A DNA stretch of 29,912 bases from positions 1 to 29,912 of the forward strand of contig NBIV01000568.1 of assembly GCA_003194525.1 (NCBI GenBank). The letters are read 5' to 3'. Below, one piece after another: positions 1 to 7,972 of the stretch (the first letter of the stretch is position 1; each line of letters opens with the position of its first letter). The notes beneath the pieces are model-generated. The model saw only the letters and a program-made list of their open reading frames with translations. It searched no databases and was not told where the DNA came from. The position numbers were made by a program, and so were the translations under genes. The DNA comes from Gracilariopsis chorda. Lineage: Eukaryota; Rhodophyta; Florideophyceae; Gracilariales; Gracilariaceae.

Positions 1-500
1 CACCAAAACATTCTAACACAGTGTTGACATCCGCCCTTAAAAGGCGAATGTCCTCAACCAAATCCTTCATAGAAGAGGTATCAAACCTGACACGCAGGAC
101 TTCAAACTCCTCCACGAGGGCATTGTGTGCTTCACGCATCTCTCAAGCTGCGCTTGGACACTAGGGGGGCGTCGGTATCGGGGTCTCCCCTCCGGGGTGC
201 AGCTACATCGGCAGAAGCCGGGTCGACACCAGAGTTGGGAGCGTCCTTCAACGCCTTAGGCGGGGGTTTCTGGCTCTCGACGAGTCTTGGCCTTCGACTT
301 GCCTTTCAAAGTGGCACGTCGAGGGTGGCCAGCGGGGACCTTCGAGATCTCTGCCTGTTCCACGTCACTGACGGAACGACTCCGCGTGACAACGGGTTCG
401 GCGGAGGATGGTCGCGAGACATGTGTAGACCAAAAACTCCCACGAAGTGGTAAGAAACCAAAAATTTGGACAGTGAATCTCCGAGGAGAGGTAATACAAA
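1..500 (-). pseudogene. gypsy element C-type gag, N-terminal part (runs off the window edge)
   Basis: Read on the minus strand, this follows directly after the LTR (538-1444) and primer binding site (522-534). It gives a basic Pro/Arg/Lys-rich stretch and then, near the window edge, a coiled-coil-like segment (EEFEVLRVRFDT, then LVEDIRLLRADVN). The second segment resembles the gag start of element B near 15235-15310 (LRLRFENADV, then NDVRVL). At least two frameshifts are needed to keep the frame, so it is decayed. Gag would form the particle of a Ty3/gypsy retroelement. By comparison with B, roughly 0.4 kb of gag would lie between position 1 and the gag sequence seen at 29912, if both belong to one element. 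The assignment rests on position and short similarity only. Confidence 0.6.
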
Positions 501-521
501 ACTTAACCGTTTCCGATTCTA

Positions 522-534
522 GGTCGGGAGACCA
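522..534 (-). other. primer binding site of element C
   Basis: On the minus strand this reads TGGTCTCCCGACC and lies 3 nt inside the inner edge of the LTR at 538. A TGG-starting tract beside the 5' LTR is the standard tRNA-primed minus-strand start of Ty3/gypsy elements. The first ten bases fit the 3' end of tRNAs ending in CGGGAGACCA, as yeast tyrosine tRNA does. The tRNA identity in this organism is inferred. Element B has TGGTCTCC at the equivalent place. Confidence 0.65.
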
Positions 535-537
535 CTT

Positions 538-1444
538 TGTATTGCAATACCCGCAAGCGGGACAACACACGAAGACGTTTGGAATCTTCCCCCTGGAGGG
601 AATACAGCGAACGGAGCCTCTCCGATGAGCCACGAACGAAGTCGGGTTGTAAAAGCCTGAGGCTCACCCTCATGCCAAGCGGGGAGAGTTGAAACGGTAG
701 GATAGGATTACCACGAATGGGAAAAAGCACCCTTCCAAGGAGTACGAGTCCAGGTAAGTGGGGGGGGAGGACGTCACGGGATACCGGCACGAGAGACACG
801 CGTCAGCGGTGACGAGCAACCATCACAAAGGGGTAGAAACCACGAGAGTGGGGTAAGGGAAAAATACGGAGGATGCCCGACTGGGGGCGACAGGGGTGTG
901 GGGCAACTGGACCACGGAAAAAAGGTACAAAGGAAACCCTATACAGGGGCGAGAACACGGCGGGTGGTGAATTAAGTGACAAGTGCCCCAAGGCGGTGAT
1001 ACTCCTAGTGACGCAGGGTGGATAGGTCTACCGTTAGTAACGCGGCTTTACCTCCGAGGAGTGTAGAAGACTCGCGAAAGCGGAAAAGACTTAGAGCCAA
1101 GAACCCTGGTTGGGAAGTTTACTCAGTGTCAGGGCGAGGTCGCCGAGCACTATATAGTGTAGTAATCTCCCTACTGTAGCGTAGATAAATAATGAATAAT
1201 AAATATAAGTTAACTAAATGTCCACACGTGGTGCCAACCTCCTTGACTATCCGTGTCACACGTGGTCCACTCACGCCTTGGGCGGCACACGGCGCATGCA
1301 CAGGTGTGCACCTGGCGCACAGTGCGGATCCGCTGAGGGCTGAGACACCCGCTAATAGCGGTAATAATCATAAATACGCGAAAGCGGCAAAAACACCAAG
1401 TCCACAGGCATCGCTGAGTCTTCTTCCTTGAGGATTGCACTTCA
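538..1444 (-). repeat. LTR of gypsy element C (5' LTR in element sense)
   Basis: This 907-bp block is repeated in the same orientation at 20060-20961. On the plus strand it starts TGTATTGCAAT and ends ATTGCACTTCA, so it has the TG...CA ends and an imperfect 11-bp terminal inverted repeat. Gag (1-500) and the PBS lie on its left, so in element sense (minus) this is the 5' LTR and its outer end is 1444. The 5 bp outside are ATAAC (1445-1449). It contains a TATA palindrome at 1148-1159. It differs from the other copy mostly by many 1-2 base insertions and deletions in homopolymers plus some substitutions, so it is either old or carries sequencing errors. Confidence 0.88.
1148..1159. promoter_or_regulatory. 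palindromic TATA motif in C LTR
   Basis: CACTATATAGTG is a perfect 12-bp palindrome and is present unchanged in the other LTR copy (20661-20672), although bases just beside it differ. A TATA box that reads the same on both strands could support transcription in either direction. That would suit an element with genes on both strands. The promoter role is inferred. Confidence 0.45.
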
Positions 1445-1449
1445 ATAAC
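1445..1449. other. target-site copy ATAAC, outer flank of C LTR
   Basis: ATAAC directly follows the LTR end. The same five bases lie directly outside the other C LTR (20055-20059). Five-base target duplications are normal for gypsy elements. Here the two copies face each other across the window rather than flanking one element inside it. Confidence 0.7.
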
Positions 1450-2565
1450 GCTGGGCATACAAATACGCGTATTGAACCCCTCTTTGGATAATAGCTCGCA
1501 CTCCCACCGCTTCAACCTAAGGAGGGGGAGGGAACAGGCATTCCTCGCGTTTCTTACGTCCCTCGCGGACCCATAGCCACGCTGCATCAAGAAGGTGATA
1601 CTGAAGCCGCCCCAGCGGACGCACGCCTGAACAGGGTGTTAGAACCGCCCACGCGGCGGAACGGGACCGGCGGCTTGCGCAACGCCTCACAAACGGAAGA
1701 CAAGACGACTGCCTATGCTTCCCGTATGGTTACCGGCAGACCCAGGATCGGGAGGTTTCCAGCGGTTCAGACACATTGCCATCACGGCGGGCAGGAGCCG
1801 TGATACGGACGAGCAGGGGCACGCCACTGTAAGTGGGGAGTTACCAACAACTGTGGAGTTAACCAACACACGACAAGCCTCGCCCACCTTAGACGCGTGT
1901 TCAATACAGAGGAACAGTACGAAACCAGGTGCAAGTGTACCAGTCACAGAACGATCGCCACCGAAAAACTGGAAATCCGGATTTAACAGAGTAAGCCACT
2001 TTGAGAGGTAGAATTAGAGAGAGTTGCATTGTAATTCTCTAAATTACAATGCAACTCCAAATTGAGACTGCATTCGGTACCCTCCTTAAATTAGGCTAAC
2101 ATAGACCTAGAAGAGTCTATAAACGAGCGGCCGGCGGCGCAGTCTGTGCTTTCTGCCGGCCACACACTTCTTCACAGCCACGGCCAATCGACCGTTGACA
2201 CGGGAAAGCGAACGCTTGGGTCCGATCCACCTCCGTGGCACGTGACACCCCACCATATGCTTAGCGAGCGGAGCACGGAAAGTACTCACTGGAGCGGACA
2301 CACTCACCCCAAGGAGGAAGCTAGCGGTGCGAGAAGGCTAGCGTGACAAGAAGGGCTACGAGAACATGGAAGTGGAGGCACCGTCAACACGACGGAAAGG
2401 TAACCCTCACGGGAATCCCATGGACCTCGGAGAGGAAGCGCACGGGATACGAGCAGCCACACCGTCGTCGCTGCCGGGCACTGCCATGGACCATGACTCT
2501 GAAAACCAGCAAAGTGAGCGGAGACCCTCTCTCGGGGAAACGTCCACGCCGTAGCACCACCGCGA
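1450..2565 (+). pseudogene. gypsy integrase-chromodomain linker, decayed
   Basis: Plus-strand sequence between the C LTR and a chromodomain at about 2566-2730. It is open over long stretches in changing frames (for example 1715-2011 and 2366-2554) and gives Pro/Ser/Thr/Arg-rich low-conservation peptide, like the linker between integrase and chromodomain in element C. No catalytic motif is seen, and several stops and frame changes are present. Its position just after the ATAAC target copy suggests that it continues the pol gene that breaks off at 20054 in element B. The exact relation cannot be shown without alignment. Confidence 0.45.
2021..2057. repeat. perfect 16-bp hairpin
   Basis: Arms GAGTTGCATTGTAATT (2021-2036) and AATTACAATGCAACTC (2042-2057) are perfect inverted repeats with a 5-nt loop CTCTA. 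It sits inside the decayed gypsy linker. The arms contain TTGCA, as LTR ends in this window do, but no larger element was recognised. Confidence 0.8.
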
Positions 2566-2740
2566 GTAGAACGGGACGTCTACGAGCAACAATACGTAGT
2601 CAATCGCATCGTCGGGCATGGGCATACCCCAATGGGGAGCTGGAATACCAAGCCCGTTAGTACAATTATCCTCCCGAACAGGATACCCTCGAACAAATTG
2701 AGCACTTACCTCGCTCGAAGGTCTTACAATACCACTCTAG
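2566..2740 (+). pseudogene. chromodomain of a gypsy pol, decayed
   Basis: Plus-strand translation gives DVYEQQYVVNRIVGHGHTPN, then after a 1-nt frameshift GELEYQAR, a TAG, and YNYPPEQDTLEQIEHL. Element C has the matching series: EVYKQEFVIDHIVEHSYHPD, then GYIQYRVRW, YGFGPEYDSD and EPIEHL. The TAG replaces the conserved Trp of the RWYGF motif, and one C is missing in a run of Cs near 2636. Chromodomains at the integrase C-terminus direct chromovirus integration towards marked chromatin. This copy is dead. It is the 3' end of a plus-strand pol, as expected if it continues element B. Confidence 0.72.
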
Positions 2741-2858
2741 GACATGAAAACCGATACAAGCAACTCTGGACAGCGCGCAAGTAGGCTGAAAACCCACAGC
2801 GACCGAATAAATGGCATATAGCGGAACACATCGCACCTAGCAGAACCTGCCGTGCCAT

Positions 2859-2881
2859 GAAAAAGAAGAAAAAGAAGAAGG
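2859..2881 (+). other. internal polypurine tract (left gypsy fragment)
   Basis: A 23-nt all-purine run (GAAAAAGAAG followed by AAAAAGAAGAAGG) lies between the chromodomain and the antisense-ORF remnant. Element C has a 33-nt purine run at the same place on its sense strand (22966-22998). Polypurine tracts prime plus-strand DNA synthesis in LTR elements. The use of this one is inferred. Confidence 0.5.
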
Positions 2882-2948
2882 CGAGGACTTAGCGCAACCG
2901 ACAGCAGCCGGACGAAAAACTTTTACAGCGCTACGCGGGGGAATCCGC

Positions 2949-3185
2949 CTAAAGTACTAGGTCGCCCCTATTAGCCCCTTTAGACTCCCATAGAATTACT
3001 CCCCCTCCGAGTAGCTGCTCCACGAGACTCTGGAGCTCTGTCAGGTCTGTCACCGTCTCCGGAACGGGATCACCCACCGTAAGCAGGAACTGGCGCACTG
3101 CCACAGCATGCGGATCAATACTCGCCCCACGGGCGGAACAGCTTGATGCGTGCGCGTAACGCGCAGCAGAGCCACTTTGTTTATC
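2949..3185 (-). pseudogene. remnant of the antisense ORF of the gypsy lineage
   Basis: This minus-strand open stretch of 78 codons ends at TAG (2949-2951) and is closed upstream by TGA at 3186-3188. Its middle reads AVAVRQFLLTVGDPVPETVT and then ELQSLVEQL. This resembles the last residues of the antisense ORF in element C (AVISQFLRQVG ... GDVTVMRDALIARL). It lies just downstream of chromodomain and polypurine tract, opposite to pol, exactly as in C. Similarity is short and weak, but the matching position and orientation support it. No start codon is retained and the rest of the ORF is not recognised. Confidence 0.5.
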
Positions 3186-3507
3186 TCACCGCCAATATGT
3201 CTTGGGAGCTAAAAATATCTCCCTCTCCTCTCCTCCTCGGGTCTCCCGGGAACAGATCGGCTTTGTCTTTATTGCCCTCTTCCTCGGCGTGAGCTCGCGC
3301 AGCTCACTGCGAGCAGCGCGAGCTCTGTACGCCTCGCTTACGGTCCACTAACAGCTTGGCTGCCCTAGGCGCGTGCTCTAGACACGAGCCTGCGCCATAA
3401 CTACTAAATTATTACGTGGGGCTTGAGTGTCAGTTTTGAGAGCAGTCTGTTCAAATTTTTACAGAGATATATTCTGTGTGAACAATTGCAATCTAGTTCA
3501 AAAAGAA
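3186..3507. other. no recognised gene
   Basis: About 320 bp between the antisense-ORF remnant and the possible host exon. The left half is GC-rich with GAGCTCGCG-type repeats (about 3290-3335); the right half becomes AT-rich. The 3' LTR expected for the left gypsy fragment was not found here, so the gypsy sequence probably ends by truncation in this stretch. Confidence 0.5.
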
Positions 3508-3588
3508 ATGTACAGACTACAGAGCTTGAACCATCTACTCTGGCGCCATCTTCACTTTCATTCTATGATCATCATCCGCTACGACACT
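3508..3588 (+). pseudogene. possible 5' part of a small host gene, cut by the Harbinger element
   Basis: From the ATG at 3508 the frame reads MYRLQSLNHL and stays open to the Harbinger edge, ending in RYDT, whose last codon ACT is the target-site copy. The frame that resumes at 7772 (INSHTNLYSAK...) is in register with it, so the two would have formed one exon before the insertion. The frame match has a one-in-three chance and the peptide is not recognised, so this is tentative. Confidence 0.3.
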
Positions 3589-3605
3589 GGGCGACTCCGA
3601 AAAAC
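3589..3605 (+). repeat. left terminal inverted repeat of the Harbinger element
   Basis: 17 bp, matching the inverted right end (7752-7768) at 16 positions. The flanking target copy is ACT at 3586-3588. Confidence 0.85.
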
Positions 3606-3616
3606 ACAAAGACACA
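3598..3616 (+). repeat. 19-bp subterminal inverted repeat, left copy
   Basis: CGAAAAACACAAAGACACA overlaps the left terminal repeat. It has a perfect inverted copy at 7665-7683, about 85 bp inside the right end. Subterminal repeats near transposon tips often bind transposase or the Myb-like partner; that role is inferred. Confidence 0.75.
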
Positions 3617-3855
3617 ATTTGTGTGTGCACATTGGCGGCCAAGCGGTCGTGTTTGTGTGTACACAAACGGCACATTCGGTTGCCGTTCGACAACGGACGT
3701 AATTGGGTGCACGTGCGCACAAACGCACATACCCTTGGTACTGGCTATGGCTTCCACGGCGTTCCTAACTCTCCGCGCCCTTCCCACGTCGTACCCGGAC
3801 ATCACAGCGACTTTTTCTGCGAGGGATCCCACCCAAACCTCTACGTTTGAACTAG

Positions 3856-4008
3856 TCTTCGGTTTCCTATTGCGCTGTGCTTTTGCTTTCTATTACGCTT
3901 TGCTTTCGAACTCAAGGCCTCCGTGGTCGGGACTGAACAATTCTTTGGTTGCTATTGCGCTGTGCTTTTGCTTCTTTCTTCGCATTGCTTTTAAACTCAA
4001 GGCCCCCG
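3856..4008 (+). repeat. imperfect direct duplication of about 68 bp in the Harbinger leader
   Basis: Two similar units, 3856-3923 and 3941-4008, share CTATTGCGCTGTGCTTTTGC and AACTCAAGGC with an 85-bp period. They lie upstream of the Myb-like gene inside the element. A reading frame runs through them, but its codon content is not convincing; they may be leader or promoter repeats. Confidence 0.6.
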
Positions 4009-4373
4009 CAAATGTAAATGAACAATCCTCCTCACTACCTCGCTCTTCAAGTAGTAAGCCACCACCACGTGAAGAGATAAGAGATCGTGATACAAGACTT
4101 TCCAACGAGAAGCACACCTTCTGTCAATCGGAACCGCGCGCTGATACAAGATCAGATTCTTGTGACGCAACGACTACATTTTGCAGTGGCAAACTATCTC
4201 TACACTGCATTCAACAATCAAGCTGCTGAAGTTGTCGGATAGGTGCAACGGTTTTTTGGGTCCACAATTTGTTTGTACTGCAGTCTCCAAGCGATTTGAG
4301 CGGCCATTCTAGACATACAAAAACACTTTGTGTTACCTTAACGTGTGCGCACTTGTGCTTGCAGCCATCTGCA

Positions 4374-5495
4374 ATGCAAAAGGAAGGGTGTGAAGGCTTT
4401 AGTGGAGAAGTGACCCTCGCTCAATCATCAGAGTTGCATGCTTCTGGTGAGCAAGCAACGAATTCAGCATCATTACCACCGTACAGAACACCTGATCAGA
4501 GCAACATGTTCGTGAATCGCCCTTCTGCGTCGTTGGAACGTTCCGTGGGCACCGATGTAACTCCAGTATACCAACGTGGTTCTCATGCGGAAACCATACG
4601 CAATATTGCACCACGAAAAACCGTTTGCAATCCAAAGCAAAGAAAAAACAGTACCGCATCTCCGCAAACTGTTCAAAAGAAACAGGGCGGAAAGGTTACA
4701 AGAAAAGGAAGCACTGGGGCTGGCAGAGGAGCTACATTTACAGAACCTGAACTTAACAGTTTGCTGGACGTACTTGAAACCAATTTACTGGTTTGCGGCG
4801 AAGAGTGGGACCCTGTAACAGGCCTACACAAGGTCAAGTTTCCAAATGAAAATCGTACAACCGATTCGTTGAGGAGAAAATTTGCATCTCTGTACCGTAG
4901 AAATGCTCCGACTGGATACCCGAGAATTCCTGGGACCGTGTTGCGAGCGAAGAAAATTAGGAGGAATATAACACAGCGATTTGGTTTGGGGGACGATGAT
5001 GATAGCGGTGTAGAAGGGGTGTTTTCTGGAGATGAGGAAAGACAGCACACTGAAGAAATTGTACCTGAGGATCATGAATTTCCTCCCACTGGAGAAATAG
5101 ATGCAGTACCCATTGTAGGATCGGACACACCAAGTAGTAAGATCCCTTTATTTCCCATTGTTCACAAACGACCAAAGCGGCATGTCAGAGAGGAGGCCGA
5201 CATCATGGAACTATTCAAAGCATCATTGTTGCAGGACAGAGAGTTTCGAATGGCCGAAAGGGAAAGTTTTCAAATAGAAAGGGAGGAGGACAGGGCGCGA
5301 AATATGGTAGAGGCGAAGCTACGTAAAGAACAACTTGAAGAGGAACGAAAAGCTCGTCAGGAAGAGAGGCATGAAGCTCGCAGGCAACGTGACGAGGACC
5401 GTCGAAATCGAGATTCATTCATGCAAATGTTTATGATATTTAGAGCCAAAGGCCATACGGATGCTAAGAAAGATATGAAAAGTCTCCTGCAATAG
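4374..5495 (+). CDS. DUF6818 / Myb-SANT-like DNA-binding protein of the Harbinger element
   Basis: 373 residues from the first in-frame ATG (4374). The open frame extends further left, but only to a TTG, and CTTGCAG at 4358-4364 could be a 3' splice site of an upstream exon. Residues about 117-201 form a SANT/Myb-like helical domain: TFTEPELNSLLDVLE, then SLRRKFASLYR, then PTGYPRIPGTVLRAKKIRR. This fits DUF6818-type domains known from oomycetes and red algae. An acidic patch (DDDDSG) follows near 207, and a long charged coiled coil rich in Glu/Arg near 275-350. Harbinger elements need a Myb-like partner that carries the transposase to the nucleus and helps bind DNA. The gene is open and intact, and its stop codon directly abuts the end of the convergent transposase. 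Confidence 0.75.
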   Translation: MQKEGCEGFSGEVTLAQSSELHASGEQATNSASLPPYRTPDQSNMFVNRPSASLERSVGTDVTPVYQRGSHAETIRNIAPRKTVCNPKQRKNSTASPQTVQKKQGGKVTRKGSTGAGRGATFTEPELNSLLDVLETNLLVCGEEWDPVTGLHKVKFPNENRTTDSLRRKFASLYRRNAPTGYPRIPGTVLRAKKIRRNITQRFGLGDDDDSGVEGVFSGDEERQHTEEIVPEDHEFPPTGEIDAVPIVGSDTPSSKIPLFPIVHKRPKRHVREEADIMELFKASLLQDREFRMAERESFQIEREEDRARNMVEAKLRKEQLEEERKARQEERHEARRQRDEDRRNRDSFMQMFMIFRAKGHTDAKKDMKSLLQ

Positions 5496-7540
5496 TTAAC
5501 GTTGTAAAATGGGGTTGGCCTCAACACTCAAGAAGGGCATAAACGTGTGCAGTATTTGGTTGATGCCGACAAGACGTGTGCGAGAATTGAAGAGTTAAAC
5601 GACTAAGTTGAGAATCAGTTTTCGCTCTCCCCGTTCTTCGTAAACAAAACGCTCGTTTCAACGAGGAAATGATCCCTGAAAAGCCCTCATGCCCCACTCT
5701 GAAGCTTGTCTTACAGATGTCGCCTGGCGTGACTTCAATAATTCAATTCTGCTGTTTGCCATCAGCAGCAGCTGCGCATACTTTACCAGAAATTGATAGT
5801 CACCTCTACTGAATGCTGAATCGACAACACATGTGTAGTGCAATGCACTCCGGTGTCTACGGAAGATTGGTTCTCATATGTGAGATTCACTAAGCCAGAA
5901 ATGGGCTAACTTCAAGTATGAGTCGTGTCCCGATAACGGGTCTACAAGGACGTGTGGATACCTGGATAGGTTTGCTTTAATTTGTTATTTTGGTAACTGC
6001 AGTACAGTGGACGTGGAACACGTAGAGGAACTGGATTTTGATGACAGCAATGTTCACCCCTTAAAAGATATATTTATTTAGATATTTATTCTGTTATTCT
6101 GCTATTGCAGACTAGTGGTACTTAGGCGCTGGCTGGCGGCCGCCGCCACCACAGAGTAAAGTCAACCGAGTTCGGCCCTGAGTCTTTTCGCCTTGCGAAG
6201 TGTTAAACTCCTCCCGGAGGTACACCGCATTGCGTACGGAATTCTCACCCGGCTCGCGTCAACAAGGAGACAGTACGTACATCCGCAGTGGATTGTCTAC
6301 TAAACACACCATTGTTTCTGGTTTCGCCCGTTATCAGGCCACCTCTCCGCCCCAGTATTGGGTTTCTTTACCGTCCGGTAATTTCCCCTTAATTCCTCGT
6401 CGCTCTGCGACATTTCCTTTTCTCTGCTCACCCTCAGTCGGGTCTTTCCCGCTTTCTGCATGGCCCACGTCGGGTTTCCTTCATTTCCTTCCGTTTTACC
6501 CCCCTTTTGCTACACTTTTACCCTTTTACGGGTGTGTTCCGACCGTGGATACCCCGTCACCCAGCCCATTCCACCTCTGTGGGATCTCTGAAATACCGGC
6601 GGTGTTACGCCCGCAACGCGGTATACAGAGGGCTCTTTCCAGCTGGGACTACCTCATTGAGGGCAAGGTTCCGAGCTGCCTTGGGTGTTTTTCCCGAACC
6701 GAGTTTTGCAATACAACATGTAGCACCACAATCGTTGTACACCCGTTCAAAATTTTCATATATATTACCCCATTCTGCGATTATGGAGTCATGCATAGAT
6801 CCGTGTGCATTAAAAGCTGCGGCAATGACCACTCCAGCAGGGACAAAGACAAAAACATTTACTACATAATGATTGTGGGTCCACCCATTGTAGAACATAT
6901 TTTGTATGACTTCAGGGCTGCTTTGCTGCAAATAAAGCTTCACACCATTTTCCATGGCATAGAAATCGTCAAGGAGCGAATAATTCTCTTGAATCGCATT
7001 CCTGCATTGAGAAAACTCCGAAGCCGCTGCCATGCGTACCCTCGCATTATTATCTTTCTGCAGGGCTCTTAGAAGAATGTTTCTTCTAAACCGTAAAAGC
7101 ATTGAGCACACAGAGGAATTTATTCCGAATATCATGCACAAAATCATATCTGATCTCCTGGTGCGATACTTTGATAGAGTTAGAGCTAAACATTGGGTAG
7201 CATAGGGAAAAAGAGGGTGACCATGTAGTTTTGATCTTGATCTAATAACTCGAATGTTTTCATCTCTGCTATAAGGCGTGTAGCTCTCGTAAAAAGGCTG
7301 GAAAGATGAAAGATGATACAAAAATGTTTTGGGGTCAAAGCCACAAAATGTTATGAGCGATTGGTCGCATCCTAATACGTAAAATATATTGAACGCAGAA
7401 CACGAAGGGTGTTGTAATGTTTTACGAGTAATGCATCGGTCACGACGGCGTCGAGCATTTAGCGTTATCTGTTTTCGAAAGTGCATTCCGGTTTTGATTA
7501 TGCATCGTTGTTGGTGTAATAACATCAGGAAAGGCATCAT
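5496..7540 (-). pseudogene. Harbinger-like DDE transposase, split by a solo LTR
   Basis: The minus-strand gene starts at ATG 7538-7540. Residues about 130-160 form the helix-turn-helix-like part (CMIFGINSSVCSMLLRFRR). The DDE_Tnp_4 core follows: MENGVKL at about 196-202, where the family usually has a D-G-x-K type motif, then FYNGWTHNHYVVNVFVFVPA and GSMHDS with the second Asp. At about codon 274 the frame is broken by the LTR (5834-6715). It resumes at 5833 with CVVDSAF and EWGMRAFQGSFPR, which carry the last acidic residue. Without the LTR and one ACATG copy the coding length is 1,158 nt, a multiple of three (386 codons). Two further nonsense codons, TGA (5658-5660) and TAA (5595-5597), show decay besides the insertion. 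It ends at TAA 5496-5498. The gene cuts and pastes the element when active. Confidence 0.82.
5834..6715. repeat. solo LTR inserted in the transposase gene
   Basis: 882 bp starting TGTAGTGCAAT and ending TTTGCAATACA, the same end type as the LTRs of elements B and C. It is flanked by perfect 5-bp target copies ACATG (5829-5833 and 6716-6720). No gag-pol lies inside. An AT-rich TATA-like stretch occurs at about 6066-6090. Solo LTRs arise when the two LTRs of a full element recombine and lose the interior. The body is not closely similar to the B or C LTR by eye, so it is probably a related but separate family. Its sense strand is uncertain. Confidence 0.85.
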
Positions 7541-7664
7541 CTTGAAAACAACGCTTTTGGAGTTGGTTTCAATCTCAGTCTGTGTCTGAAGTGAATGAAG
7601 ACGACAACGGTCTGATTACGTAGATGGTGCAACCACGATGCTTTGTGCCTTGGAGATGAAGGAA

Positions 7665-7683
7665 TGTGTCTTTGTGTTTTTCG
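7665..7683 (-). repeat. 19-bp subterminal inverted repeat, right copy
   Basis: Perfect inverted copy of 3598-3616, set back about 85 bp from the right end. The terminal right repeat (7752-7768) agrees with the left end only over the first 17 bp. Confidence 0.75.
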
Positions 7684-7751
7684 CACATGATTGGTATGCA
7701 CATTACACAAAGGAACAAAAACTGAGTAGTATGTGTCTGCACACATTTTAA

Positions 7752-7768
7752 GTTTTTCGGAGTCACCC
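7752..7768 (-). repeat. right terminal inverted repeat of the Harbinger element
   Basis: Inverted 16/17 match to 3589-3605, followed by the target copy ACT (7769-7771). Confidence 0.85.
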
Positions 7769-7771
7769 ACT

Positions 7772-7972
7772 ATCAACAGTCACACCAACCTGTACTCAGC
7801 AAAGTACAGCAGGGCGACTGTCGACGGTATCGAGCAACTGATTAAAGTGAAGAAGGACACAGAATTCAAACAAGTTGAGTTAAGTGTCATGGTAAGTAAT
7901 ATGACGCAATGCTGTAATCAATCGCATATGCGCCCTCACAGGAGAGTTCAGGTGGAATAGCTATACAATAAA
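7772..7972 (+). pseudogene. possible 3' exons of a small host gene beside the Harbinger insertion
   Basis: The frame from the transposon edge reads INSHTNLYSAKYSRATVDGI and runs on through EFKQVELSVM to 7891. There a consensus-like donor GTAAGT (7892) and an acceptor CACAG ending at 7941 would remove a 50-nt intron. After splicing the frame continues ESSGGIAIQ and stops at TAA inside AATAAA (7967-7972), a polyadenylation signal. Donor, acceptor, stop and poly(A) signal in good order argue for a real 3' gene end. The peptide is not recognised, and the left part (3508-3588) is separated by the transposon. Confidence 0.35.

Larger units (their letters stand above)
3589..7768. mobile_element. PIF/Harbinger-like DNA transposon with solo-LTR insertion
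   Basis: The left end reads GGGCGACTCCGAAAAAC (3589-3605). The right end (7752-7768) is its inverted copy with one mismatch (GGGTGACTCCGAAAAAC). Both ends are flanked by the 3-bp target copy ACT (3586-3588 and 7769-7771). The cargo is the usual Harbinger pair: a Myb/SANT-like DNA-binding gene (4374-5495, plus) and a DDE transposase (7540-5496, minus), converging tail to tail. A solo LTR (5834-6715) splits the transposase. Harbinger elements usually duplicate 3 bp. The element is 4,180 bp as it stands and about 3.3 kb without the LTR insertion. It is no longer autonomous. Confidence 0.85.

Noticed and set aside
538..1444. LTR as part of the plus-strand element B
   Set aside because: PBS, gag and PPT positions show that the LTR pair belongs to the minus-strand element C. 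B has its own different LTR at 14010-14768.
2065..2069. GAGAC followed by TGCATT as the missing right end of element B
   Set aside because: It equals the B left flank, but no LTR-like sequence precedes it and chromodomain sequence still follows. A 5-mer alone is chance.
3423..4229. Plus-strand open frame of 268 codons
   Set aside because: It begins outside the Harbinger element, crosses its terminal repeat and ends before the Myb-like gene. No domain is recognisable, so it is probably chance.
6200..7072. Plus-strand open frame of 290 codons
   Set aside because: It crosses the solo-LTR/transposase junction and is antisense to the recognisable transposase.
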